The notes under the pieces were generated by a model. That model saw nothing but the letters and a program-made list of their open reading frames with translations. It had not been told where the DNA came from and did not search any database. A program made the translations under genes and the position numbers. Positions 6,443 through 14,383 of a stretch of DNA of 17,134 nucleotides are shown here, piece by piece. Source of the DNA: B18-G4 sp003648575 (GTDB lineage Bacteria; Bacteroidota; Bacteroidia; Bacteroidales; B18-G4); the NCBI GenBank assembly GCA_029942245.1, contig JAOZTN010000061.1, positions 1 through 17,134 on the forward strand. Reading direction: 5' to 3'. The number at the start of each line of letters is the position of its first letter. The stretch's first letter is position 1.

Positions 6443-7708
6443 TTAACGGATGATGAGCATCTCATTCGCATACATATCTTCTGAAAAGATATGCAATAAA
6501 TACATACCGGCTGTGATTTCAGGAATGCTGACAGTGAAGGTATGCTTATTATTCCCGACAGTTGCTTTGTATTCCCTGCTGAGAACAACCTTTCCGGATG
6601 AATCGTAAATCTTGACCTGGTAAGAATCCTTTTTTGGATTATAAATATCTATCGTCAGCGGTCCTTCATCCACAGGATTTGGGTGCACTGCAACCTCCAG
6701 TTTCATGTGGTTTTCCTGAAGATATACCATAGTCGTATCTGTCCAGGTGGCTGTACTGAAAGTGAACAGTTTCTGATTAAACAGGGACTTCTCACAGGAG
6801 AGGAATGCATTGTACCCTTCTGAAAAACAGACTCCCTCAGTCTGGGCACCGAAAATGCCCGGCATTTGTATCAATCGCTTGTTGCCTGAGAAAAATGAGT
6901 ATTCGTGGTAGTCGAACAGTAGGAACAGTAAGGGCATATAGTTTCTATAGCCACTTAAAATTATCTGGCCCAGCTCATCTGAAAAAGCTGCACCCGTTAC
7001 CAGTCCGGTTGTATTCAGAGTGTCTAAGGGTAATATGCTATAGTTTCCGGGTTCAGAAGACATAGAATAAAGCCTCGATGTCTCACTCACCCAGTTCTTG
7101 GTGAAGAGATAGATATTCCCTTCAACACAGATCATGGCTTCACAATCATATTCGTTGTTATCAGGCTTGGGTGTAAAATCTTCCTGATCAGCATATGAAT
7201 ATGAAATTACCTCAGCAGAAACATCTGCATTACCGGTGGATGGAATATCAGCTTTGGCGATCCTGTAGATCACCAGGTCTTTTCGGGTTCCGCTATTGTT
7301 ACCAAAATCGCCCACATAGATATGATCCTCATCCTGGGCTATGTCTTCCCAATCTACATTATTCCCATTTGAAATGGTGATCTCCTGTATGATGATACCA
7401 TCGATGGTATCCACTTTATAGATCTTAGGATCTCCCCCACTATCATTGAAAGTCCAAATTCCATCCGCCCAGAATATCAGGCCAGAGGTTTCCTCCAGGG
7501 CCTCCGGAAGTTCAAGGTGCTGCATTGGAATAAAAAAGGTTTCCTCATAAATGCATGAGCCATCGTTCCAGCTTGCGTTGCTGTTATAATTCAAGGCATA
7601 TGGGTCCGTACAGCCTTCGATTTGCCCTGACACAGGAGACGCCAATAAAAAAATTATTGTGGTAAAGAATAATTGTAATGTGCGGGAAGAATGCAATATC
7701 CTATCCAT
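6443..7708 (-). CDS. Secreted beta-propeller-like protein with T9SS type A sorting domain
   Basis: This 421-residue exported protein has no assignable enzymatic function. It has a signal peptide (about 1-28, cut after VSG), then a GCTDPYALNYN...DDGSC-like motif (here NDGSC, with C33 and C52) typical of Bacteroidota surface proteins. The middle part (about 65-325) is rich in beta strands with repeats such as WTFNDSGGDPKIYKV and VDWEDIAQDEDHIYVGDFGNN, suggesting a propeller. The C-terminus (about 339-421) is a type A sorting domain: HPNPVDEG near its start, GMYLLHIF near its end, and a final MLIIR. That domain directs passage through the outer membrane by the type IX system and usually attachment to the surface. 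Its start codon overlaps the end of folD by 8 bp, implying translational coupling. Confidence 0.85.
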   Translation of the reverse strand: MDRILHSSRTLQLFFTTIIFLLASPVSGQIEGCTDPYALNYNSNASWNDGSCIYEETFFIPMQHLELPEALEETSGLIFWADGIWTFNDSGGDPKIYKVDTIDGIIIQEITISNGNNVDWEDIAQDEDHIYVGDFGNNSGTRKDLVIYRIAKADIPSTGNADVSAEVISYSYADQEDFTPKPDNNEYDCEAMICVEGNIYLFTKNWVSETSRLYSMSSEPGNYSILPLDTLNTTGLVTGAAFSDELGQIILSGYRNYMPLLFLLFDYHEYSFFSGNKRLIQMPGIFGAQTEGVCFSEGYNAFLSCEKSLFNQKLFTFSTATWTDTTMVYLQENHMKLEVAVHPNPVDEGPLTIDIYNPKKDSYQVKIYDSSGKVVLSREYKATVGNNKHTFTVSIPEITAGMYLLHIFSEDMYANEMLIIR

Positions 7709-8582
7709 ATATTTCTTTCTTATGTGCCTTCAATGTGTTCTGTAGCAAGCAGGTGATAGTCATGGGGCCGACACCACCGGGCACCGGGGTGATATAGCTG
7801 CATTTCTTTGATACTTCGTCAAACTTCACATCACCTTTCAGTTTAAAGCCGGATTTAGTCTTTTCTGAAGGGACACGGTGTATACCCACATCGATCACCA
7901 CTGCACCTTGCTTCACCATATCGGCAGTTACAAAACCCTCCTGACCGATAGCTGCGATCAGGATATCTGCACTTGCCGCGATCTTTTCAATATCCTTCGT
8001 ACGGCTGTGACAAATGGTTACCGTGCAATTCCCGGGATTTGCTTTCCTCGACAGTAAAATGCTTACGGGTGTACCGACTATATTGCTCCTGCCAAGAACC
8101 ACACAATGCTTCCCTTCGGTCTCAATCTTTGATCTTTCCAGCAATTGAACTATACCATAGGGCGTTGCCGGCAGGTAAGCCGGCAGGCCTGAGACCATAC
8201 GGCCAAGGTTCATAGGGTGGAAACCATCAACATCTTTTGAAGGGTCGATGCGTTGAAGCACCTGTTCCTCAGAAATATGTTCCGGCAGCGGAAGTTGCAC
8301 GATGAAGCCATCGACCTCGGGATCCTTGTTCAGGAAGTCGATCAGCTCGAGTAATTCATTTTCGGATGTATTTTCAGGCAGCTTATAAACCGATGATGTA
8401 ATTCCAACTGATTTGCAAGCCTTCTCTTTCCCTGTTACGTATGTCTGGCTGGCCGGATCTTCACCAAGGATGACAGCTGCCAGATGTGGTGCCCTGTCTT
8501 CATCGTCGATCATCTGTGCGACCTCTGTCCTGATCTCCATGCGGATTTTTTCCGCGATCTTCTTTCCGTCGATTAATTTCAT
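7701..8582 (-). CDS. folD: Bifunctional methylenetetrahydrofolate dehydrogenase / methenyltetrahydrofolate cyclohydrolase
   Basis: FolD interconverts 5,10-methylene-, 5,10-methenyl- and 10-formyl-tetrahydrofolate in the cytoplasm and supplies one-carbon units for purines and formyl-methionine. The 293 residues are of normal length. The active-site pattern YxxxK is at Y48-K52 (SQTYVTGKEKAC), followed by the folate-site segment PSKDVDGFHP, the Rossmann motif GRSNIVGTP, and PVPGGVGPMT near the C-terminus. It follows ffh after 23 bp and overlaps the next gene by 8 bp, so all three are likely on one transcript. Nothing is missing or unusual in the protein itself. Confidence 0.97.
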   Translation of the reverse strand: MKLIDGKKIAEKIRMEIRTEVAQMIDDEDRAPHLAAVILGEDPASQTYVTGKEKACKSVGITSSVYKLPENTSENELLELIDFLNKDPEVDGFIVQLPLPEHISEEQVLQRIDPSKDVDGFHPMNLGRMVSGLPAYLPATPYGIVQLLERSKIETEGKHCVVLGRSNIVGTPVSILLSRKANPGNCTVTICHSRTKDIEKIAASADILIAAIGQEGFVTADMVKQGAVVIDVGIHRVPSEKTKSGFKLKGDVKFDEVSKKCSYITPVPGGVGPMTITCLLQNTLKAHKKEIYG

Positions 8583-8605
8583 ATAAACTGCTGAAATTTA
8601 TAGAT

Positions 8606-9955
8606 TTAGCGTTTCATGCCGGGCTGGCCTTTCATATTCTTCATCATCTGCATCATATTTCTTCCGCCCCCTTTGGTCATCATCCGCATCATCTTGCTTG
8701 TTTCCTCAAACTGTTTGATCAGGCGGTTCACATCCTGTATATCGGATCCACTGCCAATAGCAATCCTCCTGCGTCTGCTTCCATTCATTACCTTGGGGTT
8801 TTCCCGCTCTTCATGCGTCATGGAATGAATGATCGCCTCAATACCTTTGAAAGCATCATCATCGACATCCATGTTACGCATGGCTTTGCCCATACCCGGG
8901 ATCATCCCCATCAGATCTTTAATGTTTCCCATCTTCTTGATCTGCTTGATCTGTGAAAGGAAGTCATTGAAGTTAAATTCATTTCGCGCGATCTTCTTCT
9001 GAAGCTTCTGCGCTTCTTTCTCATCGAACTGATCCTGTGCACGTTCTACCAGGCTGATCACATCACCCATGCCAAGGATCCTGTCGGCCATACGGTCAGG
9101 GTGAAATACATCAATCGCCTCGATCTTCTCGCCAATACCAATAAACTTGATCGGTTTGTTCACCACTGCTTTGATAGTCAGGGCGGCACCACCACGGGTA
9201 TCACCATCTAACTTGGTAAGAACGACACCCTCAAAATCAAGCTGATCGTTAAAGGCCTTGGCAGTATTTACTGCATCCTGGCCGGTCATGGAGTCAACCA
9301 CGAAAAGTGTTTCCTGGGGCTTGACCTGCTTTTTGATGGAAGATATTTCTTTCATCATCTTCTCATCGATGGCCAGGCGACCGGCAGTATCAATGATCAC
9401 CACATTATTTCCATTACTCCTGGCATGGGAAATGGAGTTTGTTGCGATCTTAACGGGTTCTTTACTACCCTCTTCTGTATACACTTCAACACCGATCTGC
9501 TCGCCCAGCACTTTCAGCTGTTCAATAGCAGCAGGACGGTAAACGTCACCTGCAACCAGCAATGGCTTCAGGCCCTTTTTGGTTTTCAGATAATTTGCCA
9601 GTTTAGCAGAAAAGGTGGTTTTACCGGAACCCTGTAAGCCTGCAATAAGAATAATGGCAGGATTTCCCTTGGAATTCAGTTCCTCCATTGTACCACCCAT
9701 CAAGGCGGCCATCTCATCCCTGACGACCTTCACCATAAGCTGACCCGGGGAAACGGCATTTAGCACGTCGGCTCCCAGCGCCTTGGCTTTCACATCATCG
9801 GTAAAATCTTTCGCTATCTTATAACTGACATCAGCATCGAGTAAGGCTTTCCTTACTTCCTTGAGCGTTTCGGCTACATTGATCTCGGTAATATGTCCCT
9901 GCCCCTTTAGAACCTTAAAGGAGCGTTCAAGTCTGTCACTTAATCCTTCAAACAT
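8606..9955 (-). CDS. ffh: Signal recognition particle protein Ffh (SRP54)
   Basis: Ffh is the GTPase that, with 4.5S RNA, binds signal peptides and transmembrane segments on ribosomes and hands them to FtsY at the inner membrane. The 449 residues contain the N domain (1-90), the G domain with P-loop GLQGSGKT (106-113), GDVYRPAA (136-143), DTAGR (189-193) and TKLD (247-250), and the methionine-rich M domain (about 320-449, ending MMRMMTKGGGRNMMQMMKNM). It is the first gene of the cluster ffh-folD-exported propeller-queE-PorE-like and is divergent from the S8 protease gene. A -7-like box TATTTTTG lies about 20 bp before the ATG. Confidence 0.98.
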   Translation of the reverse strand: MFEGLSDRLERSFKVLKGQGHITEINVAETLKEVRKALLDADVSYKIAKDFTDDVKAKALGADVLNAVSPGQLMVKVVRDEMAALMGGTMEELNSKGNPAIILIAGLQGSGKTTFSAKLANYLKTKKGLKPLLVAGDVYRPAAIEQLKVLGEQIGVEVYTEEGSKEPVKIATNSISHARSNGNNVVIIDTAGRLAIDEKMMKEISSIKKQVKPQETLFVVDSMTGQDAVNTAKAFNDQLDFEGVVLTKLDGDTRGGAALTIKAVVNKPIKFIGIGEKIEAIDVFHPDRMADRILGMGDVISLVERAQDQFDEKEAQKLQKKIARNEFNFNDFLSQIKQIKKMGNIKDLMGMIPGMGKAMRNMDVDDDAFKGIEAIIHSMTHEERENPKVMNGSRRRRIAIGSGSDIQDVNRLIKQFEETSKMMRMMTKGGGRNMMQMMKNMKGQPGMKR

Positions 9956-9975
9956 GTATCTTCAATTTTGTGGCG

Positions 9976-9983
9976 CAAAAATA
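9976..9983 (-). promoter_or_regulatory. Candidate -7 box of the ffh cluster promoter
   Basis: TATTTTTG on the minus strand fits TAnnTTTG and lies 20 bp before the ffh ATG. No TTG is found 17-21 bases upstream, so the -33 box is missing or diverged. It is the only candidate in the short region between ffh and the divergent protease gene. Confidence 0.4.
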
Positions 9984-10052
9984 ATCAATTTTTAGATGTG
10001 TTTGGCCTGAGACTTGTATCAGTGTCTATGAACAATCAAATATCTTAACACC

Positions 10053-10086
10053 GATTTAACACTTCCGGGCCAGGATATGTTAAATC
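10053..10086. promoter_or_regulatory. 9-bp inverted repeat, possible operator before the protease gene
   Basis: GATTTAACA (10053-10061) and TGTTAAATC (10078-10086) are perfect complements separated by 16 bases, with centres 25 bp apart. A further TTAACA lies at 10045-10050. The right arm overlaps the -33 position of the protease promoter. It lies upstream of both divergent promoters, so it should act as DNA rather than RNA. The regulator is unknown and chance is not excluded. Confidence 0.35.
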
Positions 10087-10101
10087 AATTTCAAATTATA
10101 T

Positions 10102-10109
10102 TAGTTTTG
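10102..10109 (+). promoter_or_regulatory. Candidate -7 box of the S8 protease promoter
   Basis: TAGTTTTG fits TAnnTTTG. Nineteen bases upstream is TTA (10080-10082) in the sequence TGTTA, a weak -33 match. Transcription would start near 10116, after the ATG at 10112 and about 20 bases before the ATG at 10136. This supports the downstream ATG as the true start and mirrors the short leader of thrS. Confidence 0.5.
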
Positions 10110-10135
10110 GTATGACCAAACAAAAACGCATTGAC

Positions 10136-13100
10136 ATGAGAATAAGAATAACATTTTTACTGCTAATAGCCTCTCTACTTGGCTATTCACAATCGGATTA
10201 TAGCTTCTTCCCCGAAAACTATTTTTTTCAGGATGAAAATGAGATCATCCTTCCCCAGCTAGACTACTCCTCTGTTTTAGTGGTATACCAGGAAGATATT
10301 ACTGATTCAGGTATCAGCAAATTCGAAAAGCTGAATCATTCATTATCTTATGATAACAATCAGGCATTCCCATCAAACAACAAACGAATATATGTGCTCG
10401 ATAAGGCTAAACGCATATCGGCTGCCGATGCCGAAGCTTACCTGGCCGGGATCCGTTCATATCATGGGGTCCTATCTGCATATCCGGTCTTCATCAGAGA
10501 TGGCGATAAAGCATACCTGGATAATATTATGCTTGTGAATGTTAATTCCGAGATAGTATCTCGTCATACCATGAATACAATAATAAGTGCTTTTGATGGA
10601 CAGATAGCTGAAGATATTGAACTGTCTTCCACCATGACATATGCCATTGCTATTCCTGCTGATATCAATATTTTCAGTACCTGCATGGAACTTGCGAAAA
10701 ATGATGACATCAATTATGCTCAGCCAAATTTCTATTTTACAGCAAGGGCAGATATCATCCCTGATGATCCCCGTTTCAGTGACCAGTGGTTTTTGCATCA
10801 AAGCAGCGATGCTGATATTGATGCTCCTGAAGCCTGGGATATTACCACAGGATCTTCTACCCTTGCTGTTGCTGTGATCGACGGACACGGCTACGATCTC
10901 GACCATATTGAAATGGAAGGTGAATATATCTCCCCCTATAACGCGGTGGCGGATAATAGTAACCCTTTGGCTGTGGAAAGTGAAGAAAACCACGGTACAC
11001 CCTGTGCCGGTCTCATCGGCGCCCTGACCAATAATGGTATGGGTGTAGCCGGTGTTGGTTACAATACGAAGGTTGTACCCATAAAGATCGGTTTCAATTA
11101 CGGGAGCGGAGGAACATTCTCAACTTCTGAACTGATTATGATAAGGGCATGCGAACATGTTATGATCAATCAGAACGACATTGTTGCAGTCAGCAACAGT
11201 TATACCATGGGCTCCTGGGCAAATATTGCCGTGATCAGGGATGCATTCACCTATATGAGGACTGATTCCCGTGGTGGATTGGGTTGTGTTGTACTGGCAT
11301 CGACAGGCAACGAAAATACCTTTAACTCAGTAGCTTATCCATTTCATTTCCCTCATGTGGTTGGGGTAGGTGCCACGAATCGTTTCGATGCCAGAAGTTC
11401 ATTTTCAAACTACGGGGATTCTACGGACCTGGTTGCACCCGGAACAGATATCTGGACAATTGACAGGAGCGGAAGTGCTGGTTACACTTCAGATGATTAT
11501 GTTGAGTTTGGCGGAACCTCTGCAGCCTGTCCTATTGCCGCAGGGGTAGTTGCCCTGATAGCGTCCGTGAACCCAACTTTCACATGGGAAGAGCTGCAAA
11601 ACCGCTTGTGTAGCACCTGTGATAAGATCGATTCATATTCTTTTAATAATAATGACCTATACCCATACAGTTCCTGGAACCAGCAGGTAGGATATGGCAG
11701 GATAAGTGCATTCGAAGCTGTTCAGGGTGGTGCTGGCATGAATCCACCAACTAACCTCACAGCAAATGTCACAGGTAGCGACGTTCTCCTGAGCTGGACT
11801 GCCCCCTCAGGAAGTGGTTATGAAGAGGAACTGATCTACGATAATAATACGAACACCGGATCATACAGATATCCGGGAAATACCATGTCGACCCATATGT
11901 CGCCTACGGGACCATGCCAGCTCCTCACATTAAAATACTATACTACCAACCAGGGAAGCAATGGATTTGAAGCAAAGGTCTTCAATTGGGCAGGCGGACA
12001 ACCGGGTACTGATGTGTTGTATAGCAGCATTGAGACTGCCCCCCATGAGGAATGGATGGAGGTTGATGTCAGCGGAGAAGGGATCAATCTAAATGGTGAT
12101 TTTCTTGTCGGATTTGGTTCTGTCGATACCATGGCATTTCTTGGCTATGATGAAAACCTGGACAATGGTCGCTCATGGGATTTCCAGGAGTCTTCAGGAC
12201 CATGGACTGAATGGACCGAAGCCTATCTGATCAGGGCTGTGGTGCTTTATCCGGGTGGAAAGATAGCAGAATTAGGCGGTGAGATGCCACCAATTATCCG
12301 GCAGGAAAAGAATCAATCAGCAAGAACAAGCATCAAGGCTGAAACGAATCCTGTATCCCCTATCCCGAACCAATTTGAACGTTTAATGGGATTCCTGGGA
12401 TATAAGGTATACCGGGATGGCTCACTATTGAATAGCAATCCGATAAACACTACATACTACAATGACAATGGCCTCACGGCAGGAACCTATTCTTATACAG
12501 TCACTGCCATATATGATAACGGTGAATCCAACCCGGCAGGGCCTGTCGAAGCTGTGGTTAGCAGCATAGTGCTTGATCCGCCCACAAACCTGCAATCATC
12601 AGTCAATGGCAATAAAGTCAACCTGAGCTGGTCTGAACCTGCAGGTGCGGCTGAGCAATGGATCTACTATCATGACGGTACATTTGAATTCTCTATTTCT
12701 TCACTGGATGGCGGCGCAGGATTAGCACAGCTATTCACCCTGAGCAGTACCCCGGCGACACTGGAAGAGATCAGGTTCCTGACTACAGATTATGAGCAAT
12801 GGCAACAATCATTAAGTGTATATGTGTTGTCAGGTGATGGTACGACTGTTCTCGGCGGACCATATTATACCAATGGTGTACAAGATGGATGGGTCAGTAT
12901 TCCATGTACCGTAAGCCTCAACCAGTCTAATTTCATGATCGCAACCTATAACGATCTTGCCGGAGGCCCATACGTGGGAGTTGACGAGAGTTTGTTCGAT
13001 GGTACCCTCTTTTTTGGGAGCCATACATCTGGATTCCAGGATTTATCACAAGCCGGTGGCGGAGAAGGTGTTGGAAGTCATGAAGCCAAAATATTGTACG

Positions 13101-14377
13101 ATAGTAAATCCAGCAGGGCTATCAGCGAATGGATCAGGCCAGGAAGCAATCCAAAACTAAATTCACTACTTGTACATCGTGAAAAAGAACCACTTTCGGC
13201 CAGCTATCCCGATGCTATCAAAGCCTTACTGGGATACAATATTTATCGTGACGGGACGAAGGTCAACACCAATCCCTGGACCAGCACTGCTTTCACTGAA
13301 AGCAATGTTCCTGATGGCTCCTATTCCTACGACGTTACGGCAATCTATGAAGAAGGTGAATCAAGTGGCGCAGGGCCTGTACAGCTGACTGTAAACAACC
13401 TTGGATTAGAGGTGCCGGCAAATCTTACGGCATCGGTATCAGGAGATATGGTTAGTTTAAGCTGGACTGGACCAGGCAGCAGCCAGGAGGAACTGATCTA
13501 TGATAACGGACCAACCGAAACAGCCTATAAGTTCCCGGGATTCACATTTTCTACTCAAATGTCTCCTGCAGGAGAATGTAAGATCCTCACCCTGAAATAC
13601 CTGACAACAATTGATGAAGGCAACAACAGTTTTAAAGCACGTATCTTCAACTGGGCAGGATCACAGCCGGGGCAAACCAAGTTGTATGAGCAAACAGTAA
13701 CAGCGGTGGAAGGCTGGCTGGAAGTTGATATTTCAGGAGAGAATATCACAGTTGATGGGGACTTCATGGTTGGCTTCGGATCAACAAACGATTTTACTTA
13801 CCAGGCCTATGACGAAAACCTGAATAATGGGCGTTCCTGGGATTGGGAAGAATCTTCGGGCAGCTGGACCACATGGGACGAAGCTTACATCATAAGGGCG
13901 ATAGTAGAATATAGCGATGGTACTAAAGCTGAGCTTGGAGGTGCGAAAAAGGGCCTGCTGGGATATAACCTCTACCGCAACAATGTCCAGGTCAACAGCA
14001 GCCTGATCACCGGGACCAGTACAACTGATATTTTACCGGGCTGGGGAACCTATGTTTATAATGTAAGTGCGAAATATGATGAAGGTGAGTCAGCCTTTTC
14101 AAATGATGCCAGTATCAGCCATTACTTTGGTATAGGTGAAGAAGATCAGATTGATGCCAGGATATATCCAAACCCGGCAAGCCAATATGTTTTCATCGAT
14201 TCTCAGGAGGACATTCAAATGCTAAGTTTATATAGCATCGATGGAAAGAATGTATTGAATACCGAACAGCAGGGACCTAATATCAAGCTGGATTTAAGCG
14301 GATTAGAGGCAGGTCTATATCTTCTGAAGATCACCACAGATGAGCGTAGCGGTACTATGAAATTGATTATAAGGTAG
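10136..14377 (+). CDS. Secreted S8 (subtilisin-like) serine protease with split FN3 modules and T9SS sorting domain
   Basis: This is a large exported protease of 1413 residues. I chose the ATG at 10136 because it begins a compact signal peptide (MRIRITFLLLIASLLGYSQS); an ATG at 10112 would add eight residues before it. After a prodomain (about 20-200) comes an S8 catalytic domain with the complete set D249 (VIDGHG), H286 (NHGTPCAG), oxyanion N392 (STGNEN) and S462 (GGTSAAC). Three fibronectin type III-like units follow (about 537-815, 815-1085, 1092-1328), each split after the SWT/SWS strand by an inserted module before LGYxxYR. Inserts 1 and 3 are clearly related to each other; insert 2 differs. 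A type A sorting domain (YPNPASQY ... GLYLLKI ... KLIIR, about 1338-1413) marks it for the type IX system. The substrate is unknown; a role in breaking down external protein is inference. Confidence 0.93.
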   Translation: MRIRITFLLLIASLLGYSQSDYSFFPENYFFQDENEIILPQLDYSSVLVVYQEDITDSGISKFEKLNHSLSYDNNQAFPSNNKRIYVLDKAKRISAADAEAYLAGIRSYHGVLSAYPVFIRDGDKAYLDNIMLVNVNSEIVSRHTMNTIISAFDGQIAEDIELSSTMTYAIAIPADINIFSTCMELAKNDDINYAQPNFYFTARADIIPDDPRFSDQWFLHQSSDADIDAPEAWDITTGSSTLAVAVIDGHGYDLDHIEMEGEYISPYNAVADNSNPLAVESEENHGTPCAGLIGALTNNGMGVAGVGYNTKVVPIKIGFNYGSGGTFSTSELIMIRACEHVMINQNDIVAVSNSYTMGSWANIAVIRDAFTYMRTDSRGGLGCVVLASTGNENTFNSVAYPFHFPHVVGVGATNRFDARSSFSNYGDSTDLVAPGTDIWTIDRSGSAGYTSDDYVEFGGTSAACPIAAGVVALIASVNPTFTWEELQNRLCSTCDKIDSYSFNNNDLYPYSSWNQQVGYGRISAFEAVQGGAGMNPPTNLTANVTGSDVLLSWTAPSGSGYEEELIYDNNTNTGSYRYPGNTMSTHMSPTGPCQLLTLKYYTTNQGSNGFEAKVFNWAGGQPGTDVLYSSIETAPHEEWMEVDVSGEGINLNGDFLVGFGSVDTMAFLGYDENLDNGRSWDFQESSGPWTEWTEAYLIRAVVLYPGGKIAELGGEMPPIIRQEKNQSARTSIKAETNPVSPIPNQFERLMGFLGYKVYRDGSLLNSNPINTTYYNDNGLTAGTYSYTVTAIYDNGESNPAGPVEAVVSSIVLDPPTNLQSSVNGNKVNLSWSEPAGAAEQWIYYHDGTFEFSISSLDGGAGLAQLFTLSSTPATLEEIRFLTTDYEQWQQSLSVYVLSGDGTTVLGGPYYTNGVQDGWVSIPCTVSLNQSNFMIATYNDLAGGPYVGVDESLFDGTLFFGSHTSGFQDLSQAGGGEGVGSHEAKILYDSKSSRAISEWIRPGSNPKLNSLLVHREKEPLSASYPDAIKALLGYNIYRDGTKVNTNPWTSTAFTESNVPDGSYSYDVTAIYEEGESSGAGPVQLTVNNLGLEVPANLTASVSGDMVSLSWTGPGSSQEELIYDNGPTETAYKFPGFTFSTQMSPAGECKILTLKYLTTIDEGNNSFKARIFNWAGSQPGQTKLYEQTVTAVEGWLEVDISGENITVDGDFMVGFGSTNDFTYQAYDENLNNGRSWDWEESSGSWTTWDEAYIIRAIVEYSDGTKAELGGAKKGLLGYNLYRNNVQVNSSLITGTSTTDILPGWGTYVYNVSAKYDEGESAFSNDASISHYFGIGEEDQIDARIYPNPASQYVFIDSQEDIQMLSLYSIDGKNVLNTEQQGPNIKLDLSGLEAGLYLLKITTDERSGTMKLIIR
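11816..12270 (+). repeat. Insert module, first copy, inside the protease gene
   Basis: This encodes the segment starting EEELIYDN and ending KIAELGG. It shares many motifs in the same order with the segment at 13487-13940: ELIYDN, MSP.G.C..LTLKY, FNWAG.QPG, GDF.VGFGS, YDENL.NGRSWD, and EAY.IRA. By eye roughly half the residues are identical, while the DNA has diverged at many third positions. It is an old internal duplication rather than a recent one. Confidence 0.75.
13487..13940 (+). repeat. Insert module, second copy, inside the protease gene
   Basis: This is the second copy of the module at 11816-12270, starting EELIYDN and ending KAELGG. It is followed directly by KKGLLGYNLYR, without the 35-45 residue polar linker that follows the module in the first two units. 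The beta-rich sequence with conserved tryptophans suggests a jelly-roll fold, but the family cannot be named from sequence alone. Confidence 0.75.
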
Positions 14378-14383
14378 CTTTTA

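Noticed and set aside
10472..10993. 173-codon minus-strand frame
   Set aside because: It is antisense to the prodomain and catalytic region of the protease; no promoter or family signature.
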